Source: Alloactinosynnema sp. L-07
GTDB taxonomy: Bacteria; Actinomycetota; Actinomycetes; Mycobacteriales; Pseudonocardiaceae
Length of the DNA stretch: 64,000 nt
Assembly (NCBI RefSeq): GCF_900070365.1
Contig: NZ_LN850107.1
Span: forward strand, 6,262,001 to 6,326,000
Reading direction: 5' to 3'
Part shown: piece by piece, positions 36,893-45,510 of the stretch
Layout: each line of letters starts with the position of its first letter
Numbering within the stretch: position 1 is the first letter of the stretch
The notes under the pieces: generated by a model
Databases searched by the model: none
What the model saw: only the letters and a program-made list of their open reading frames with translations
Told to the model about the DNA's origin: nothing
Translations under genes and position numbers: made by a program

Positions 36893-37852
36893 AGGCGTCA
36901 CGCCGAGGTCCCGCACGATCACCGGCTCGGCGTACCAGATCGCGCCGGACCGGATGGGCGTGCCAGTGGCCCTGTCCTGGGTCGAGTACTGGACCTCGAC
37001 GAGCCTGCCGGTGCCGGGATCGAAGTAATACGTCGAGCGGACGGCCCCACTCTTGGTGACGATGCTGATCGCGGTGGCGTCGGCCTGTTTCGTGGTGTGC
37101 GCGAGCCGGTGGAATTCGACGTCCGGCAGGTAGCTGACGGTCTCCAAGATCAGCTTGCGCTCGTGCGCGCTCGCCAGCGGCGAGCCGAGGCGCTGTAGCA
37201 GGTAGTTCGCGGCGGTTGACTGGGCGTCCGGGGCGTCGCCGTAGCGAATCCGCATGGCCTCGTACTGCGCGGCGGGCGTGGCCGCCAGGGTGTACTCCAT
37301 GATCTCAGCGCCCCGAACCTGGCGGATCTCCGTCGGGGTGGTGCCGTTGCCGCTGGTGCGGCTCAGGTACTCCTGGCCGTCCAGCGCGGGCCACCAGATC
37401 TCGTTGACCGTGCCCAGCGGGCTGCTCGACCTGTTATCGGGCAGATCGGTGGTGATCAGGTAATAGATGTACTGGCCTGACGGCACCGTCGGGTCGAGGA
37501 TCTTGTCCGCGAGTTCCCAGGCGTTGTTCAGCGGTTGCGACGGCAGTGGCGGCAGACCGCCTTCGGGGCGGATGACCGAGGGCTGGGCGCCGACATCGTG
37601 GGTTGTGCCGCCGCCGCGCAGGAACACAACGGCGGTTGCCGCCACGGCCACAAGCACGATGCCCGCCGCGAGCGCGAACACCCGGCCGCGGCGGTCAGGT
37701 TCGGCGGGTGGGACGTCGACCAGCCTGGTCACCACCGCTTCCCGGGGTTCGGTGGCGGCCAGCAGCCGCGCGCGGCCATCGGCGAACGCTTCGTCGGTCA
37801 TCGAGGGCACGGCGGCGCGGAGGTTCGTCAGGAGGTCGTCGAGGTCAGGCAT
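36890..37852 (-). CDS. CU044_5270-family membrane protein (sigma factor partner)
   Basis: The 320-aa product has a cytoplasmic start (about 50 residues, MPDLDDLLTNLRAAVPSMTDEAF), one membrane helix (VFALAAGIVLVAVAATAVVFL) and an extracellular domain (QYIYYLITTDLPDNRS, EIWWPALDGQEYLSRTSG, STYYFDPGTGRLVEVQYST). Proteins of this type are regularly encoded just after ECF-like sigma factors in actinobacteria and are thought to control them. Its ATG overlaps the sigma gene by 8 nt. The stop codon is supplied by the arm of repeat copy B. Confidence 0.85.
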   Translation of the reverse strand: MPDLDDLLTNLRAAVPSMTDEAFADGRARLLAATEPREAVVTRLVDVPPAEPDRRGRVFALAAGIVLVAVAATAVVFLRGGGTTHDVGAQPSVIRPEGGLPPLPSQPLNNAWELADKILDPTVPSGQYIYYLITTDLPDNRSSSPLGTVNEIWWPALDGQEYLSRTSGNGTTPTEIRQVRGAEIMEYTLAATPAAQYEAMRIRYGDAPDAQSTAANYLLQRLGSPLASAHERKLILETVSYLPDVEFHRLAHTTKQADATAISIVTKSGAVRSTYYFDPGTGRLVEVQYSTQDRATGTPIRSGAIWYAEPVIVRDLGVTP

Positions 37853-38396
37853 CGGGGGACTCCAGGTGGGCGCGCAGGGTGGTGCGGGCGCGGTGCAGGC
37901 GGGTGCGGACGGTGGCGACCTTGACCTCCAGCGCCGTGGCCACCTCAACCGGCGCCAGCCCGGCCCACGCGACCAGCAGCAGGACATCGCGTTCGACGTC
38001 GCGCAGGTCGGCGATGGCGCCCGCGAGTCGGCTGACCTGGGCTTGGGCGTCGACGCGGGCGTCGGTCGAGTCGGTGGGGTCGTGGGTCTCGGCGGACGCG
38101 CTGCGGGCCATGGCGCGCAGGTGGCGGACCTCGCGGCGGCCATGGCGGCGGCACAGGTTGGTGGCGATGCCGAACAGCCACGCGCGGGCCTCGCCCAGGT
38201 CCGGCCGGTAGGCGTCGCGGCGTTCCCAGGCGATCAGGAACGTCTCGGCGACCAGGTCGTCGGCGGTCGCCGGGTCGAGTCTGCGGGCCAGGTAGCGGTG
38301 CAGGTCGCGGGCGTGGGCGTCGTAGAGGTCGGTGAGCGCGGCCGCGCCGTGTGGACCGGTCAGGTCCGGCCGGTCCCCCGAGGTGGTGCTCGCCAT
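37845..38396 (-). CDS. RNA polymerase sigma factor, ECF-like (sigma-70 family)
   Basis: The 183-aa product has region 2 (ALTDLYDAHARDLHRYLARRLDPATADDLVAETFLIAWERRDAYRPD) and region 4 with its HTH (LRDVERDVLLLVAWAGLAPVEVATALEVKVATVRTRLHRARTTL). The start is ATG 38396, or GTG two codons earlier. It is coupled to the downstream membrane protein, a likely anti-sigma-type partner. Target promoters are unknown. Confidence 0.9.
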   Translation of the reverse strand: MASTTSGDRPDLTGPHGAAALTDLYDAHARDLHRYLARRLDPATADDLVAETFLIAWERRDAYRPDLGEARAWLFGIATNLCRRHGRREVRHLRAMARSASAETHDPTDSTDARVDAQAQVSRLAGAIADLRDVERDVLLLVAWAGLAPVEVATALEVKVATVRTRLHRARTTLRAHLESPDA

Positions 38397-38439
38397 CGTC
38401 ACACCTGTACTTGCCCGTCGCCCCGGCGAGCGTTCCGGG

Positions 38440-39690
38440 CTAACCCGCCGCGGCGATCAGGTCGTCGCCGGGCAGCTCGATGCCCATCGTCCCGCCGGGG
38501 TTGACGATCAACGTGACGCCCGCGAGCGCCGGAAGCAGACCGCGGCCGGTGGCCTGCTTCGGCAAGGTCACGGTCGGCGGGACGTAGCCGGGGCTGGAAT
38601 ACACGACGAGGAACCGCCTGCCCTGCTCGTCCACACCGACACGCAGGCCGCCCGCGCCGTCGGTGTCGAGGATGAAGTCGGCGTCCAGCGAGGCGGAGAG
38701 GATGCGTTCCTGCGGCAGCCAGCCCGCCGAGACGAAGTTCAGTACCAGCTCGAAGTCCGTTCGCGGCGCGGGGAATCCCCGTCTTGTCGGGCCGGGAAGG
38801 TACTGGTCGTTACGGAAGGTTTCTCCGGTCAGCTCGCCGTTCTCGTCGGCCCGGTACGCGCCGAGCAGAGCGAAGTTCGGCGGTCCTTCGATATGACGTG
38901 GATCGACATCCGGGTCGGCGCACCACACCCAGCCGCCCGGGTTGCGTCGGGCCTCGGCGCGCAGGGCGTCGGTGACCGGCGGCAGTTCGGGTAGGTCGAT
39001 CTCCTCGACGTCGCCGGTTTCCAGGAAGGTCGCGATCGGCGCGGAGAGAAGGTAGAGCCTGCCGCCCGCCGCCCAGCCCGCGAAGGTGGCGACCGAGGCG
39101 CCACACGTGACGATGGCGGACGCGGCGGCGATCAATGCCGGGGTGATCAGCGACGAGATGAAGTCGGCGATCGTCTCGAACACCAGCGCGCGCAGTTCGC
39201 ACACCAGGGCGCCGGACAGAGCGTAGATGGCCGCCGTTCCGTCCATAGTGGACCCAAGCGCGCCGTACTCCGCTGCCAGTTGGTCCATGTTGACGCGGAA
39301 TGCGTCGCTCGCACCGCCGGTCCAATCATCCATTGAGGACACATCTTGGCGGTGTTCGCGGGCGATCATCTTCATCTCCAGCGCCGCGGACTTGAGTTGG
39401 TCGACTTTGCCATTGATCTCGTCGGGGTTGCCCAGCAGCGCGTCGAGGGGTTCGCGCAGGAAGCTGACGTGTTCCAGCAGCCAGCCGATCCCGGCCGACA
39501 GGATCGCGCCGAGCGGGTCGCCGACGGAGGACACCACGTCGACGACCATCCCGGCGCCCGCGAGGGTGGCATCGATGACGTCGATTCCTTCGCCTTGCGC
39601 GTCGGATGTCAGCGCGGAGATGAACCCGTCGACGCTCTCGACGACCCCCGCGCCGGACGACCACGTGGTCGAACTCGCTTCCTCGGACAC
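38440..39690 (-). CDS. WXG100-like/type VII-associated protein with C-terminal SseB-like domain
   Basis: The 416-aa product has an N-terminal helical region like ESX-exported proteins (LLEHVSFLREPLDALLGNPDEINGKVDQLKSAALEM, then MDDWTGGASDAFRVNMDQLAAEYGAL, where WTGGASDAF stands in for the WxG bend). Hydrophobic helices follow (FISSLITPALIAAASAIVTCGASVATFAGWAAGG). The C-terminal half resembles SseB-like domains of type VII-associated proteins (TDFELVLNFVSAGWLPQERILSASL, FLVVYSSPGYVP). The GTG has a GGGGGGAA site and lies 82 nt inside the previous gene. It may be a toxin-like T7SS substrate. Confidence 0.72.
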   Translation of the reverse strand: MSEEASSTTWSSGAGVVESVDGFISALTSDAQGEGIDVIDATLAGAGMVVDVVSSVGDPLGAILSAGIGWLLEHVSFLREPLDALLGNPDEINGKVDQLKSAALEMKMIAREHRQDVSSMDDWTGGASDAFRVNMDQLAAEYGALGSTMDGTAAIYALSGALVCELRALVFETIADFISSLITPALIAAASAIVTCGASVATFAGWAAGGRLYLLSAPIATFLETGDVEEIDLPELPPVTDALRAEARRNPGGWVWCADPDVDPRHIEGPPNFALLGAYRADENGELTGETFRNDQYLPGPTRRGFPAPRTDFELVLNFVSAGWLPQERILSASLDADFILDTDGAGGLRVGVDEQGRRFLVVYSSPGYVPPTVTLPKQATGRGLLPALAGVTLIVNPGGTMGIELPGDDLIAAAG

Positions 39691-40190
39691 AGTTCCCCCC
39701 AGAACTTGCGCTTGAAGATCGACTCGTCGCTGAAGTCGCCGTCGTCGTCCCGGCGGGGCGCGGGCGCGCGCGACGGGGGCGCGGGCTGTTCGTCCTCGGG
39801 GCCGAACTTGTGGCGGGGCGCGAGGTTGACGGCCTCGTCCTTCTGCTCCGGCTCCGGCAGGTACTCGGTGATCATCTGGTACGTCGGCGAGTCCGCGCCG
39901 TTGACCGACTCGAACGCTTCGGCGACGTTCACCGCCGCCGACCGCTGTGCCTTGCGGGCGATCGACATCAGCTCGCTCGACAGCTGCGTGTGCGACTTGC
40001 CCATCGCCGCCGCCGTGAGCCGGATGTCGGTCAGCGCGCCGGTCGGGCTGACCGTGATCGTGACGGCACCGTCGTCGGAGGCCGCCGTCGCGCCCGCGTG
40101 GTCGAAACTCTGCTGGAAGGTAGCCGCTTTGGCCCGTGCGTCGGCGATCGTCGCGTCGAAATCGCGCATCCACTCTTCCGGCGTCTTCAC
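39609..40190 (-). CDS. YbaB/EbfC-family protein, ESX-associated type
   Basis: The 193-aa product has a YbaB-like core (WMRDFDATIADARAKAATFQQSFDHAGATAASDDGAVTITVSPTGALTDIRLTAAA, then LSSELMSIARKAQRSAAVNVAEAF), which in some family members binds DNA, and a Pro/Asp-rich tail. Actinobacteria carry many copies beside WXG100 genes, where they may be chaperone-like rather than nucleoid proteins. The last 27 codons overlap the next gene in another frame. GTG start after GGGGAGGA. Confidence 0.78.
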   Translation of the reverse strand: MKTPEEWMRDFDATIADARAKAATFQQSFDHAGATAASDDGAVTITVSPTGALTDIRLTAAAMGKSHTQLSSELMSIARKAQRSAAVNVAEAFESVNGADSPTYQMITEYLPEPEQKDEAVNLAPRHKFGPEDEQPAPPSRAPAPRRDDDGDFSDESIFKRKFWGELCPRKRVRPRGRPARGSSRASTGSSPR

Positions 40191-40260
40191 CAGGTCCTCC
40201 CCGACTCAAGTGGGCCCAAGGCTCCCACACCAGAGCCTGCCGGGTGGCCGGATCGCCGCA

Positions 40261-40830
40261 TCATCCCTCTTGCGTGCGCTCCCGCAGATAACGGGTGTGG
40301 TCGGCCTGCTTGCGCACGTCGGTGTCGAAGAACTGGCCCGCGACCGCCTTGGCGTCGACTTCCAGGAGCCCGAGCTGGGCGACCAGTTCGTCGGCCGCGC
40401 TGGTGCCGTTGACCTTCTTCGCCACCGCGAACCACCACGGCAGGTTCAGGTACGTCTGCACCGCCAGCGGGATGTCGGTGCGCACCAACCGGGTGACGCC
40501 GTAGGTGGCGTCCGCGTCGAGGTCCGGCCGAGCCAGCAGCGACCCGAGCACGTCGGCGAGGGCCTCGACGTGCGGGGTCGCTTCGGCGGGCACCCGCGCC
40601 GCGCGGATCTTGGCGACCAGCGAGTCCAGTTCCTCCCGCAGCGAGGCCAGATCGGTGGTCAGCACGATCTTCTCCGGCGGCGCCGCGAGCGCGCCGACCA
40701 GGTAGAGGCCGACCACGACGACCGGCCACACCCCGCCGACCACGCCGAACACGTGCAGCAGCACGCCAAGGAGCCCGAGCGCCGACCCAACTAGGTTCTT
40801 TGTGGAACCCAGATATCTACTGATAGCCAC
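40261..40830 (-). CDS. Small membrane protein of the TelA/VWA operon
   Basis: The 189-aa product has two near-adjacent membrane helices (NLVGSALGLLGVLLHVFGVVGG and VWPVVVVGLYLVGALAAPP) and a cytoplasmic helical domain of about 130 residues (LREELDSLVAKIRAARVP, ADELVAQLGLLEVDAKAVAGQFF). I do not recognise a family. Its start overlaps the end of the VWA gene by 14 nt, so it is the last member of a coupled operon with the TelA and substrate-binding genes. Confidence 0.75.
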   Translation of the reverse strand: MAISRYLGSTKNLVGSALGLLGVLLHVFGVVGGVWPVVVVGLYLVGALAAPPEKIVLTTDLASLREELDSLVAKIRAARVPAEATPHVEALADVLGSLLARPDLDADATYGVTRLVRTDIPLAVQTYLNLPWWFAVAKKVNGTSAADELVAQLGLLEVDAKAVAGQFFDTDVRKQADHTRYLRERTQEG

Positions 40831-42415
40831 GGATCTCCCGGAATACGTCGGACAGCGCGCCGTCGCGCGCGTCGAAGACCCGGCCGCCGGTCTGCGCGGC
40901 CACTCGCTCCAATTCGGACTTGTCGCCCTCGCCGAACACCACGCTGAACACCGGCACGCGCTTGAGTTCGGCCTTGCGGGACTTGTGGTTGCGCTCCCAG
41001 TCGTCGATGTCGGACCCGTTGGAGTTCTCGCCGTCGGTCATCAGCACGATCGAGGTGAACTTGTCGGCCGACAGGTTCCGGTCCAGAGCCGAGTACGCGG
41101 CGTCGAGGCTGTCGTAGATCGCGGTGCCGCCGTTGGCCTTCAGGCCGCGGGCGAACTCGCGGATGCGCTCCAGCTCGGTGTCCTGGCCGGTCTCGGGGAT
41201 CACGAACGTCACGGGCTGCTCCGGGCCGGAGTTGAACGGCAGCAACGTGACCTCCTCGCGGCCGCGGAACTTGCGGTAGCGGCCGATCAGGTCGTCGCTG
41301 GCGCCGGTCAGGCCGGCGACCGCCGAGCGCAGCGCCTCGATCCGGTCGCCGCTCATCGAGCCGGACGTGTCCAGCACGTAGAGCGTGCGCGACGGGCGCC
41401 GGATCTGGTCGAAGTAGGCCGACAGCAGCGCGTCGAACGACTCCTGCTTGGCCGGGAACGGCAGCTCCACGAGGATCTTCTGCTCGAACTCCCCGTTCAG
41501 CGCCACACCGGGCACGGCAGGCCTGCGCTTGGTCACGTCCATGATGGACTTCTGCGTTTCCGCGCCGCGCAGGTAGTCGCCGAGCTTCTGATGGTCGGCG
41601 CGAGCGGCGTCGCCCGCCGAGGTCAGCAGGGTCAGCGGGTAGTCCGCGGTGACCACGCCGTCGAGCGGGTAGATCAGCTTCAGCTTCTCGGGCAGCTGGT
41701 TGTTGAGCGTCAACAGGACTGACTCGTAGTTGATGATCCCGTCGATCTTCTCGCCGGGATCGGCGCCGGTCACGCGACGCTGGTAGGCCTCCGACAGCCA
41801 GCCCGACGACCCGGCGCTCATCGCCTGCGCGGTGAAGAACTTCTTCAACGCGGGCGTGACCCCGGCGACCTGTTCGGCGGTGATCGCCCGGCCGGTGCCC
41901 GCCAGCGCCGACGCGACGCCGACCAGCGCGGAGAACCCCGAGTTGGACGACGACGGGTCGGTCATGCCGTAGCTGAACGACTTCGCGCCCGCGGCGTTGG
42001 CGATGTCGGCCCAGGTGACGGGCTTGTCGATCCAGCCCAGCGCCTTCGCCTTGGACTCGGCCAAGCCGAGCACGACCGGCGAGGCCATGATCTTGGTCTG
42101 ATTGCCCAGCCTGCGGGCAGCGTCGGGCAGCCCTTCGAGGTAGCGGTTGCTGGAGAACCAGACCGCGTCGTAACGGCCGTCGGTCGAACCGCCCGCAAGC
42201 GCTTGCGCACCTTCGATCGTCCCGGAGAAGGTGAACTCGACCCGCACGCCGGTCGCCTGGGCCGCCTTGTCGAGCACAGGCTGGAGGTCGGCGAGTTCGC
42301 TGCCCGCCAGGATCCGGAGCTTGCCCGGCTCGGGCGGCGAGATCGGCTTGGCGCTGTCCTCCGAACACGCGGTCAGCGCCAGCGCGAGCGCCGCGATGGT
42401 GGCGAGCTTCCTCAT
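40817..42415 (-). CDS. Lipoprotein with substrate-binding domain and C-terminal VWA domain
   Basis: The 532-aa precursor has a lipobox (ALALALTACSED, Cys 18), a type 2 periplasmic-binding fold (GKLRILAGSELADLQPVLDKAAQATGVRVEF, YDAVWFSSNRYLEG, IINYESVLLTLN) and a C-terminal von Willebrand A domain. The VWA MIDAS residues are intact: DTSGSMSGDR and later LMTDGENSNGS. VWA domains bind divalent metal and a protein partner. The stacking of a ligand-binding and a VWA domain on one exported protein suggests a sensor or scaffold at the cell surface. It overlaps TelA by 4 nt. Confidence 0.85.
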   Translation of the reverse strand: MRKLATIAALALALTACSEDSAKPISPPEPGKLRILAGSELADLQPVLDKAAQATGVRVEFTFSGTIEGAQALAGGSTDGRYDAVWFSSNRYLEGLPDAARRLGNQTKIMASPVVLGLAESKAKALGWIDKPVTWADIANAAGAKSFSYGMTDPSSSNSGFSALVGVASALAGTGRAITAEQVAGVTPALKKFFTAQAMSAGSSGWLSEAYQRRVTGADPGEKIDGIINYESVLLTLNNQLPEKLKLIYPLDGVVTADYPLTLLTSAGDAARADHQKLGDYLRGAETQKSIMDVTKRRPAVPGVALNGEFEQKILVELPFPAKQESFDALLSAYFDQIRRPSRTLYVLDTSGSMSGDRIEALRSAVAGLTGASDDLIGRYRKFRGREEVTLLPFNSGPEQPVTFVIPETGQDTELERIREFARGLKANGGTAIYDSLDAAYSALDRNLSADKFTSIVLMTDGENSNGSDIDDWERNHKSRKAELKRVPVFSVVFGEGDKSELERVAAQTGGRVFDARDGALSDVFREIRGYQ

Positions 42416-43536
42416 GAGTCCCCCTCGTGCGACCGGCTGAGCCGGGTCTCGGCGCGGCGCAGTTCGTCCTGCAGCGCCGACACGGTCGTGGCCATGTTCG
42501 CGGTGGCACCCGCGCGGTAGTCGTCGATGGCGTCGATGGCCTGGTAGATCTGGTCGAACGACTCGCGGATCGCGGCGACGCCGACAGCGGGGTCGGAGCT
42601 CATCTTGCGGATCTCCGCGCCCTGCAGCGAGAGCAGGTGGCCGTTGGCCTTGATCAGCCCTTCGGTGGTGCCGCGCAAGGCGTTCATCTCGTCCAGGACC
42701 TCGCGCTGGTTGGCCAGCGCGGCACTGATGACCAGCGCGACCTGCAGCGCGGAAACCGTGGTCGACGCGGCCCGCTCGACACCACGGATCAGCTCGTCGT
42801 TGTTGCGCCGCACCAGGTCCAGCGCGAGATAGCCCTGCGCGCACACGGCCAGCTGGGTCAGGATGTCCTGGTGGCGCTGGCGGATCGGATGCAGCGCGTC
42901 GGACCGCAACGCCTTGGCGCGCAGCGGATCGGCGAAGTCGAGCACACCCGCCTGCCGGTCGACGGCGGTGTCCACGGCCTCGGCCAGCGCGACGGACTCG
43001 GACAGCTTCGTCATGTTCTCCCACAGCCGCGCCCGTTCGCCCTTGATCGCGGCGTTGTCGCGGAGCAACTGGTCCTGGCGCGCGCGTAGGTCGAGCACGA
43101 GCCGGTTGACCGGGGTGTTCGCGGCGCGGTAGCGGTCGAGGAGCCGCTTGGCGTCGTTGCCGAACGGGATCAGACCCAGCAGTTTCCGTTGCGTGGTGGG
43201 GAAACCGGACGGATCGAGGTCGGTGACCGTGCGGCGCAACTCGGTCAGCGTCGTGGTGACCTGGACGCCGGGTGGGGTCTTGAGGGACCGGTCGAGCAGG
43301 GTCGACGCGATCGACGCGGCCACCCGCATGTCGGCCTCGCCGACGGCCAGCAGGCCGTCGATCAGGTCGGCGAAGTCAGGGGAGCGCGGGTCGAGCGCGG
43401 CGAGGTCGGCGGTGAACTTCTCCGCGCGGACGACCGCGGCCGCCCGGACCTTGTCGTCCAGGGGGATCAGCCCGGCGGCACGTTCCACCGGCACCGGCTC
43501 GACAGGATCGGGCGGCGTAAGGACAAAGTCGGTCAT
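42412..43536 (-). CDS. TelA-family toxic anion resistance protein
   Basis: The 374-aa product is largely helical and matches the TelA family (FGNDAKRLLDRYRAANTPVNRLVLDLRARQDQLLRDNAAIKGERARLWENM, QRHQDILTQLAVCAQGYLALDLVRRNNDELIRGVERAASTTVSALQVALVISAALANQREVLD). TelA proteins were found with tellurite resistance and are linked by comparative genomics to Ter-type envelope stress systems. ATG at 43536 has a GAGGTGG site, which is part of a repeated leader motif. It lies between the two substrate-binding-like genes. Confidence 0.88.
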   Translation of the reverse strand: MTDFVLTPPDPVEPVPVERAAGLIPLDDKVRAAAVVRAEKFTADLAALDPRSPDFADLIDGLLAVGEADMRVAASIASTLLDRSLKTPPGVQVTTTLTELRRTVTDLDPSGFPTTQRKLLGLIPFGNDAKRLLDRYRAANTPVNRLVLDLRARQDQLLRDNAAIKGERARLWENMTKLSESVALAEAVDTAVDRQAGVLDFADPLRAKALRSDALHPIRQRHQDILTQLAVCAQGYLALDLVRRNNDELIRGVERAASTTVSALQVALVISAALANQREVLDEMNALRGTTEGLIKANGHLLSLQGAEIRKMSSDPAVGVAAIRESFDQIYQAIDAIDDYRAGATANMATTVSALQDELRRAETRLSRSHEGDS

Positions 43537-43580
43537 CCGGCCACCTCGCACGCTCGGCGGTCGCTAGCAAGCTCGCTCAT
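43537..43580 (-). repeat. Leader repeat upstream of the TelA gene
   Basis: Read on the minus strand this gap begins with TGAGCGAGCTTGC at the previous stop codon and ends CCGAGCGTGCGAGGTGG just before the ATG. The same two motifs, in the same order, fill the leader of otsA (54968-55048). The second motif supplies the ribosome binding site. The shared pattern suggests a dispersed translation-leader repeat. Confidence 0.6.
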
Positions 43581-44659
43581 CCGTACTGCTTCCCAATGGC
43601 GTCGAGCATGCGCTCCAGCGTCTCGAACGAGGGTGGCTCGACCACGTCGATCAGGTCGGCCGGGGCACGGTCGCCGACGACCTCGCGGAAGTACTTCGGG
43701 TCGTTGGTGCGGAACCCGAGTTCGGCGGCCAGCTTGGCGAGTTCGGGGTCGCTGGTCAGCAGCTTGCCGACCTGGTCACCCGCGCCCTTGAGCGGGATCA
43801 GCGTGTGCTTGGACAGCACGGTCGGCGACGGGTAGAGCAGGCGCATGCCCGCCTGGATCGAGCCGTCGCCGCGGGTCTGCCGGTCGAGGAACTGCGACTC
43901 GTAGATGACCACCATCGGCGACTTGCCCATGCCCGCGGACAGATAGTCCTCGAAGGGGCCCTCACTGCTGTTCTGCGCGTAGCCCTGGTCGAGAAACAGC
44001 TTGCTCATCGCGGGCAGCACGGCGGACTCGGCGGCCGGGGTGCTGACGACATTGTTGCCGTTGGCCACGAACGACACCGCGGAGAGATACATCGCCGCGG
44101 AGTTCGAGTTGCGCGGGTCGGTCGTGGTGAGCAGCACGTTCTTGCGGGCCGGGTAGGCGGAGTTGCCGGGGATCTGGTCCCAGCGGGTCCCGTTCGCGGT
44201 CAGCTCCAGGTATTTGGCCAGGTCGAGCACCTCGTATTCGCCGGGGCCCTGCCGGACCACACCTTGCTTGGTCAGCAGATCGGAGATCGGGGTGAACGTC
44301 GCGACCGCCATCGGTGAGTGGAACGGGGTATAGACGGTGGTGATCTTCTTGTCCTGCTGGATCTTCTGCGCCGCCGGGGCTGAGGCCGGGAAGGCGAAGT
44401 CGTACTTGCCGAGGTCGACCGACGTGGCGATCTGCCGCGAGCCCGCCGCGTCGACCTGGACGGTGAGGCCGTGCTTGGCGAAGGCGTCGATCACCCGCTT
44501 GTCCTGGAAGAACGCGAGTTTCTCCGAGCCGATGACGCCACGGACCGTGGTCTTGCCGTCGGCGACGGCGGGGTCGTCGTCCCCCGATCCGCGCACGATG
44601 ACGATCACTATGGCGACCAACAGGACCACGGCCAAGCCAATGCTCAGCTGACGCTTCAT
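43577..44659 (-). CDS. Membrane-anchored substrate-binding-like protein
   Basis: The 360-aa product has an N-terminal membrane anchor (MKRQLSIGLAVVLLVAIVIVIVRG) and an extracellular type 2 periplasmic-binding fold (TTVRGVIGSEKLAFFQDKRVIDAFAKHGLTVQV, YDFAFPASAPAAQKI, SPMVVIYESQFLDRQ). It has no ABC permease or ATPase partner in the window. It is the first gene of the operon that continues with TelA and the SBP-VWA lipoprotein, so it probably senses or presents a ligand rather than feeding a transporter. The ATG follows GGAGGGGG. Confidence 0.8.
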   Translation of the reverse strand: MKRQLSIGLAVVLLVAIVIVIVRGSGDDDPAVADGKTTVRGVIGSEKLAFFQDKRVIDAFAKHGLTVQVDAAGSRQIATSVDLGKYDFAFPASAPAAQKIQQDKKITTVYTPFHSPMAVATFTPISDLLTKQGVVRQGPGEYEVLDLAKYLELTANGTRWDQIPGNSAYPARKNVLLTTTDPRNSNSAAMYLSAVSFVANGNNVVSTPAAESAVLPAMSKLFLDQGYAQNSSEGPFEDYLSAGMGKSPMVVIYESQFLDRQTRGDGSIQAGMRLLYPSPTVLSKHTLIPLKGAGDQVGKLLTSDPELAKLAAELGFRTNDPKYFREVVGDRAPADLIDVVEPPSFETLERMLDAIGKQYG

Positions 44660-44749
44660 GCAACCCCCTCCAAGTGACCTGATTTTCTCGGGCGCACCAG
44701 GAGTTGGACGCGGGAATTCACCGATCCGTGGTGAATATCGGGTGAACGA

Positions 44750-45508
44750 TCAGCGTCTCGTGAGCGCTCCGTGAAGATCGGTGAGCCTGCTGACCAGCGC
44801 GCGTCGGTCAGCGGGGGCGATGACCACACGCGGCTCCGAGCCGGGGAGGGTGACGTTGAGCCACCGACCCTGCACGGTGTCGGCGTACCGCACGGGATTC
44901 GGCGACGAGTGCCGTCGCCCGGAACTGTCGCGGACGGCCGCGTACAGCTCGCCGCCGCCGGTGGTCGGCAACTCGGCCAGCCGCAGTGCCTGTTGGACTT
45001 CGGGCGGCCCACTGCGCGGCCGGACCCCGACGGACAGCCGGGCGCTGGGCGCGGGTGCCAGGTCGGCGAGGGCGACGGTCAGCGTGTGGCCCCGGCCTGG
45101 CGGGATGTCCGGGGCCTGGGCGACCAGCAGCTCGGGCAGGCGATCGGGCTGGGCTTGGGCGAGGTGCACGGTGTCGCCGTCGCGGATGGCGAGGATGGTG
45201 TCGCGCCCGATCGCGGCGACCAGTACGCCGATGGTGCGGTCGCCTTCGTTGAGCCAGCCGTAGTACTCGATGTGCGGCGAGCACAGCAGGCGGAAGGTGG
45301 CCGCCAGGTCGGCGTCGAGCCTGCCCCTGCGGTCGATGCCGCCGTGCCGGGCGATCTCGGCCCGCGCGGCCGTGTCGGCTGCGTGTTCTTCGGCGCGGGG
45401 CCGCCATCCTCTGGTGGGTGCCAGGGTGATGTGGAGTTCACCGAGGTTCTCGGCGGCGATCGTCCTGGCCAGCGCCGACGCCGAGAGCACGAGTGGTCTG
45501 TCGAGCAC
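44750..45508 (-). CDS. EspG-like ESX secretion-associated chaperone
   Basis: EspG proteins bind the tip of PE-PPE-type substrates and deliver them to type VII secretion. The 252-aa product follows the family pattern (LVLSASALARTIAAENLGELHITLAPTRGWRP, FRLLCSPHIEYYGWLNEGDRTIGVLVAAIGRDTILAIRDGD, LAELPTTGGGELYAAVRDSSGRRHSSPNPVRYADTVQGRWL). It starts 2 nt after the PPE-like gene, its likely client. Confidence 0.88.
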   Translation of the reverse strand: MLDRPLVLSASALARTIAAENLGELHITLAPTRGWRPRAEEHAADTAARAEIARHGGIDRRGRLDADLAATFRLLCSPHIEYYGWLNEGDRTIGVLVAAIGRDTILAIRDGDTVHLAQAQPDRLPELLVAQAPDIPPGRGHTLTVALADLAPAPSARLSVGVRPRSGPPEVQQALRLAELPTTGGGELYAAVRDSSGRRHSSPNPVRYADTVQGRWLNVTLPGSEPRVVIAPADRRALVSRLTDLHGALTRR

Positions 45509-45510
45509 GG

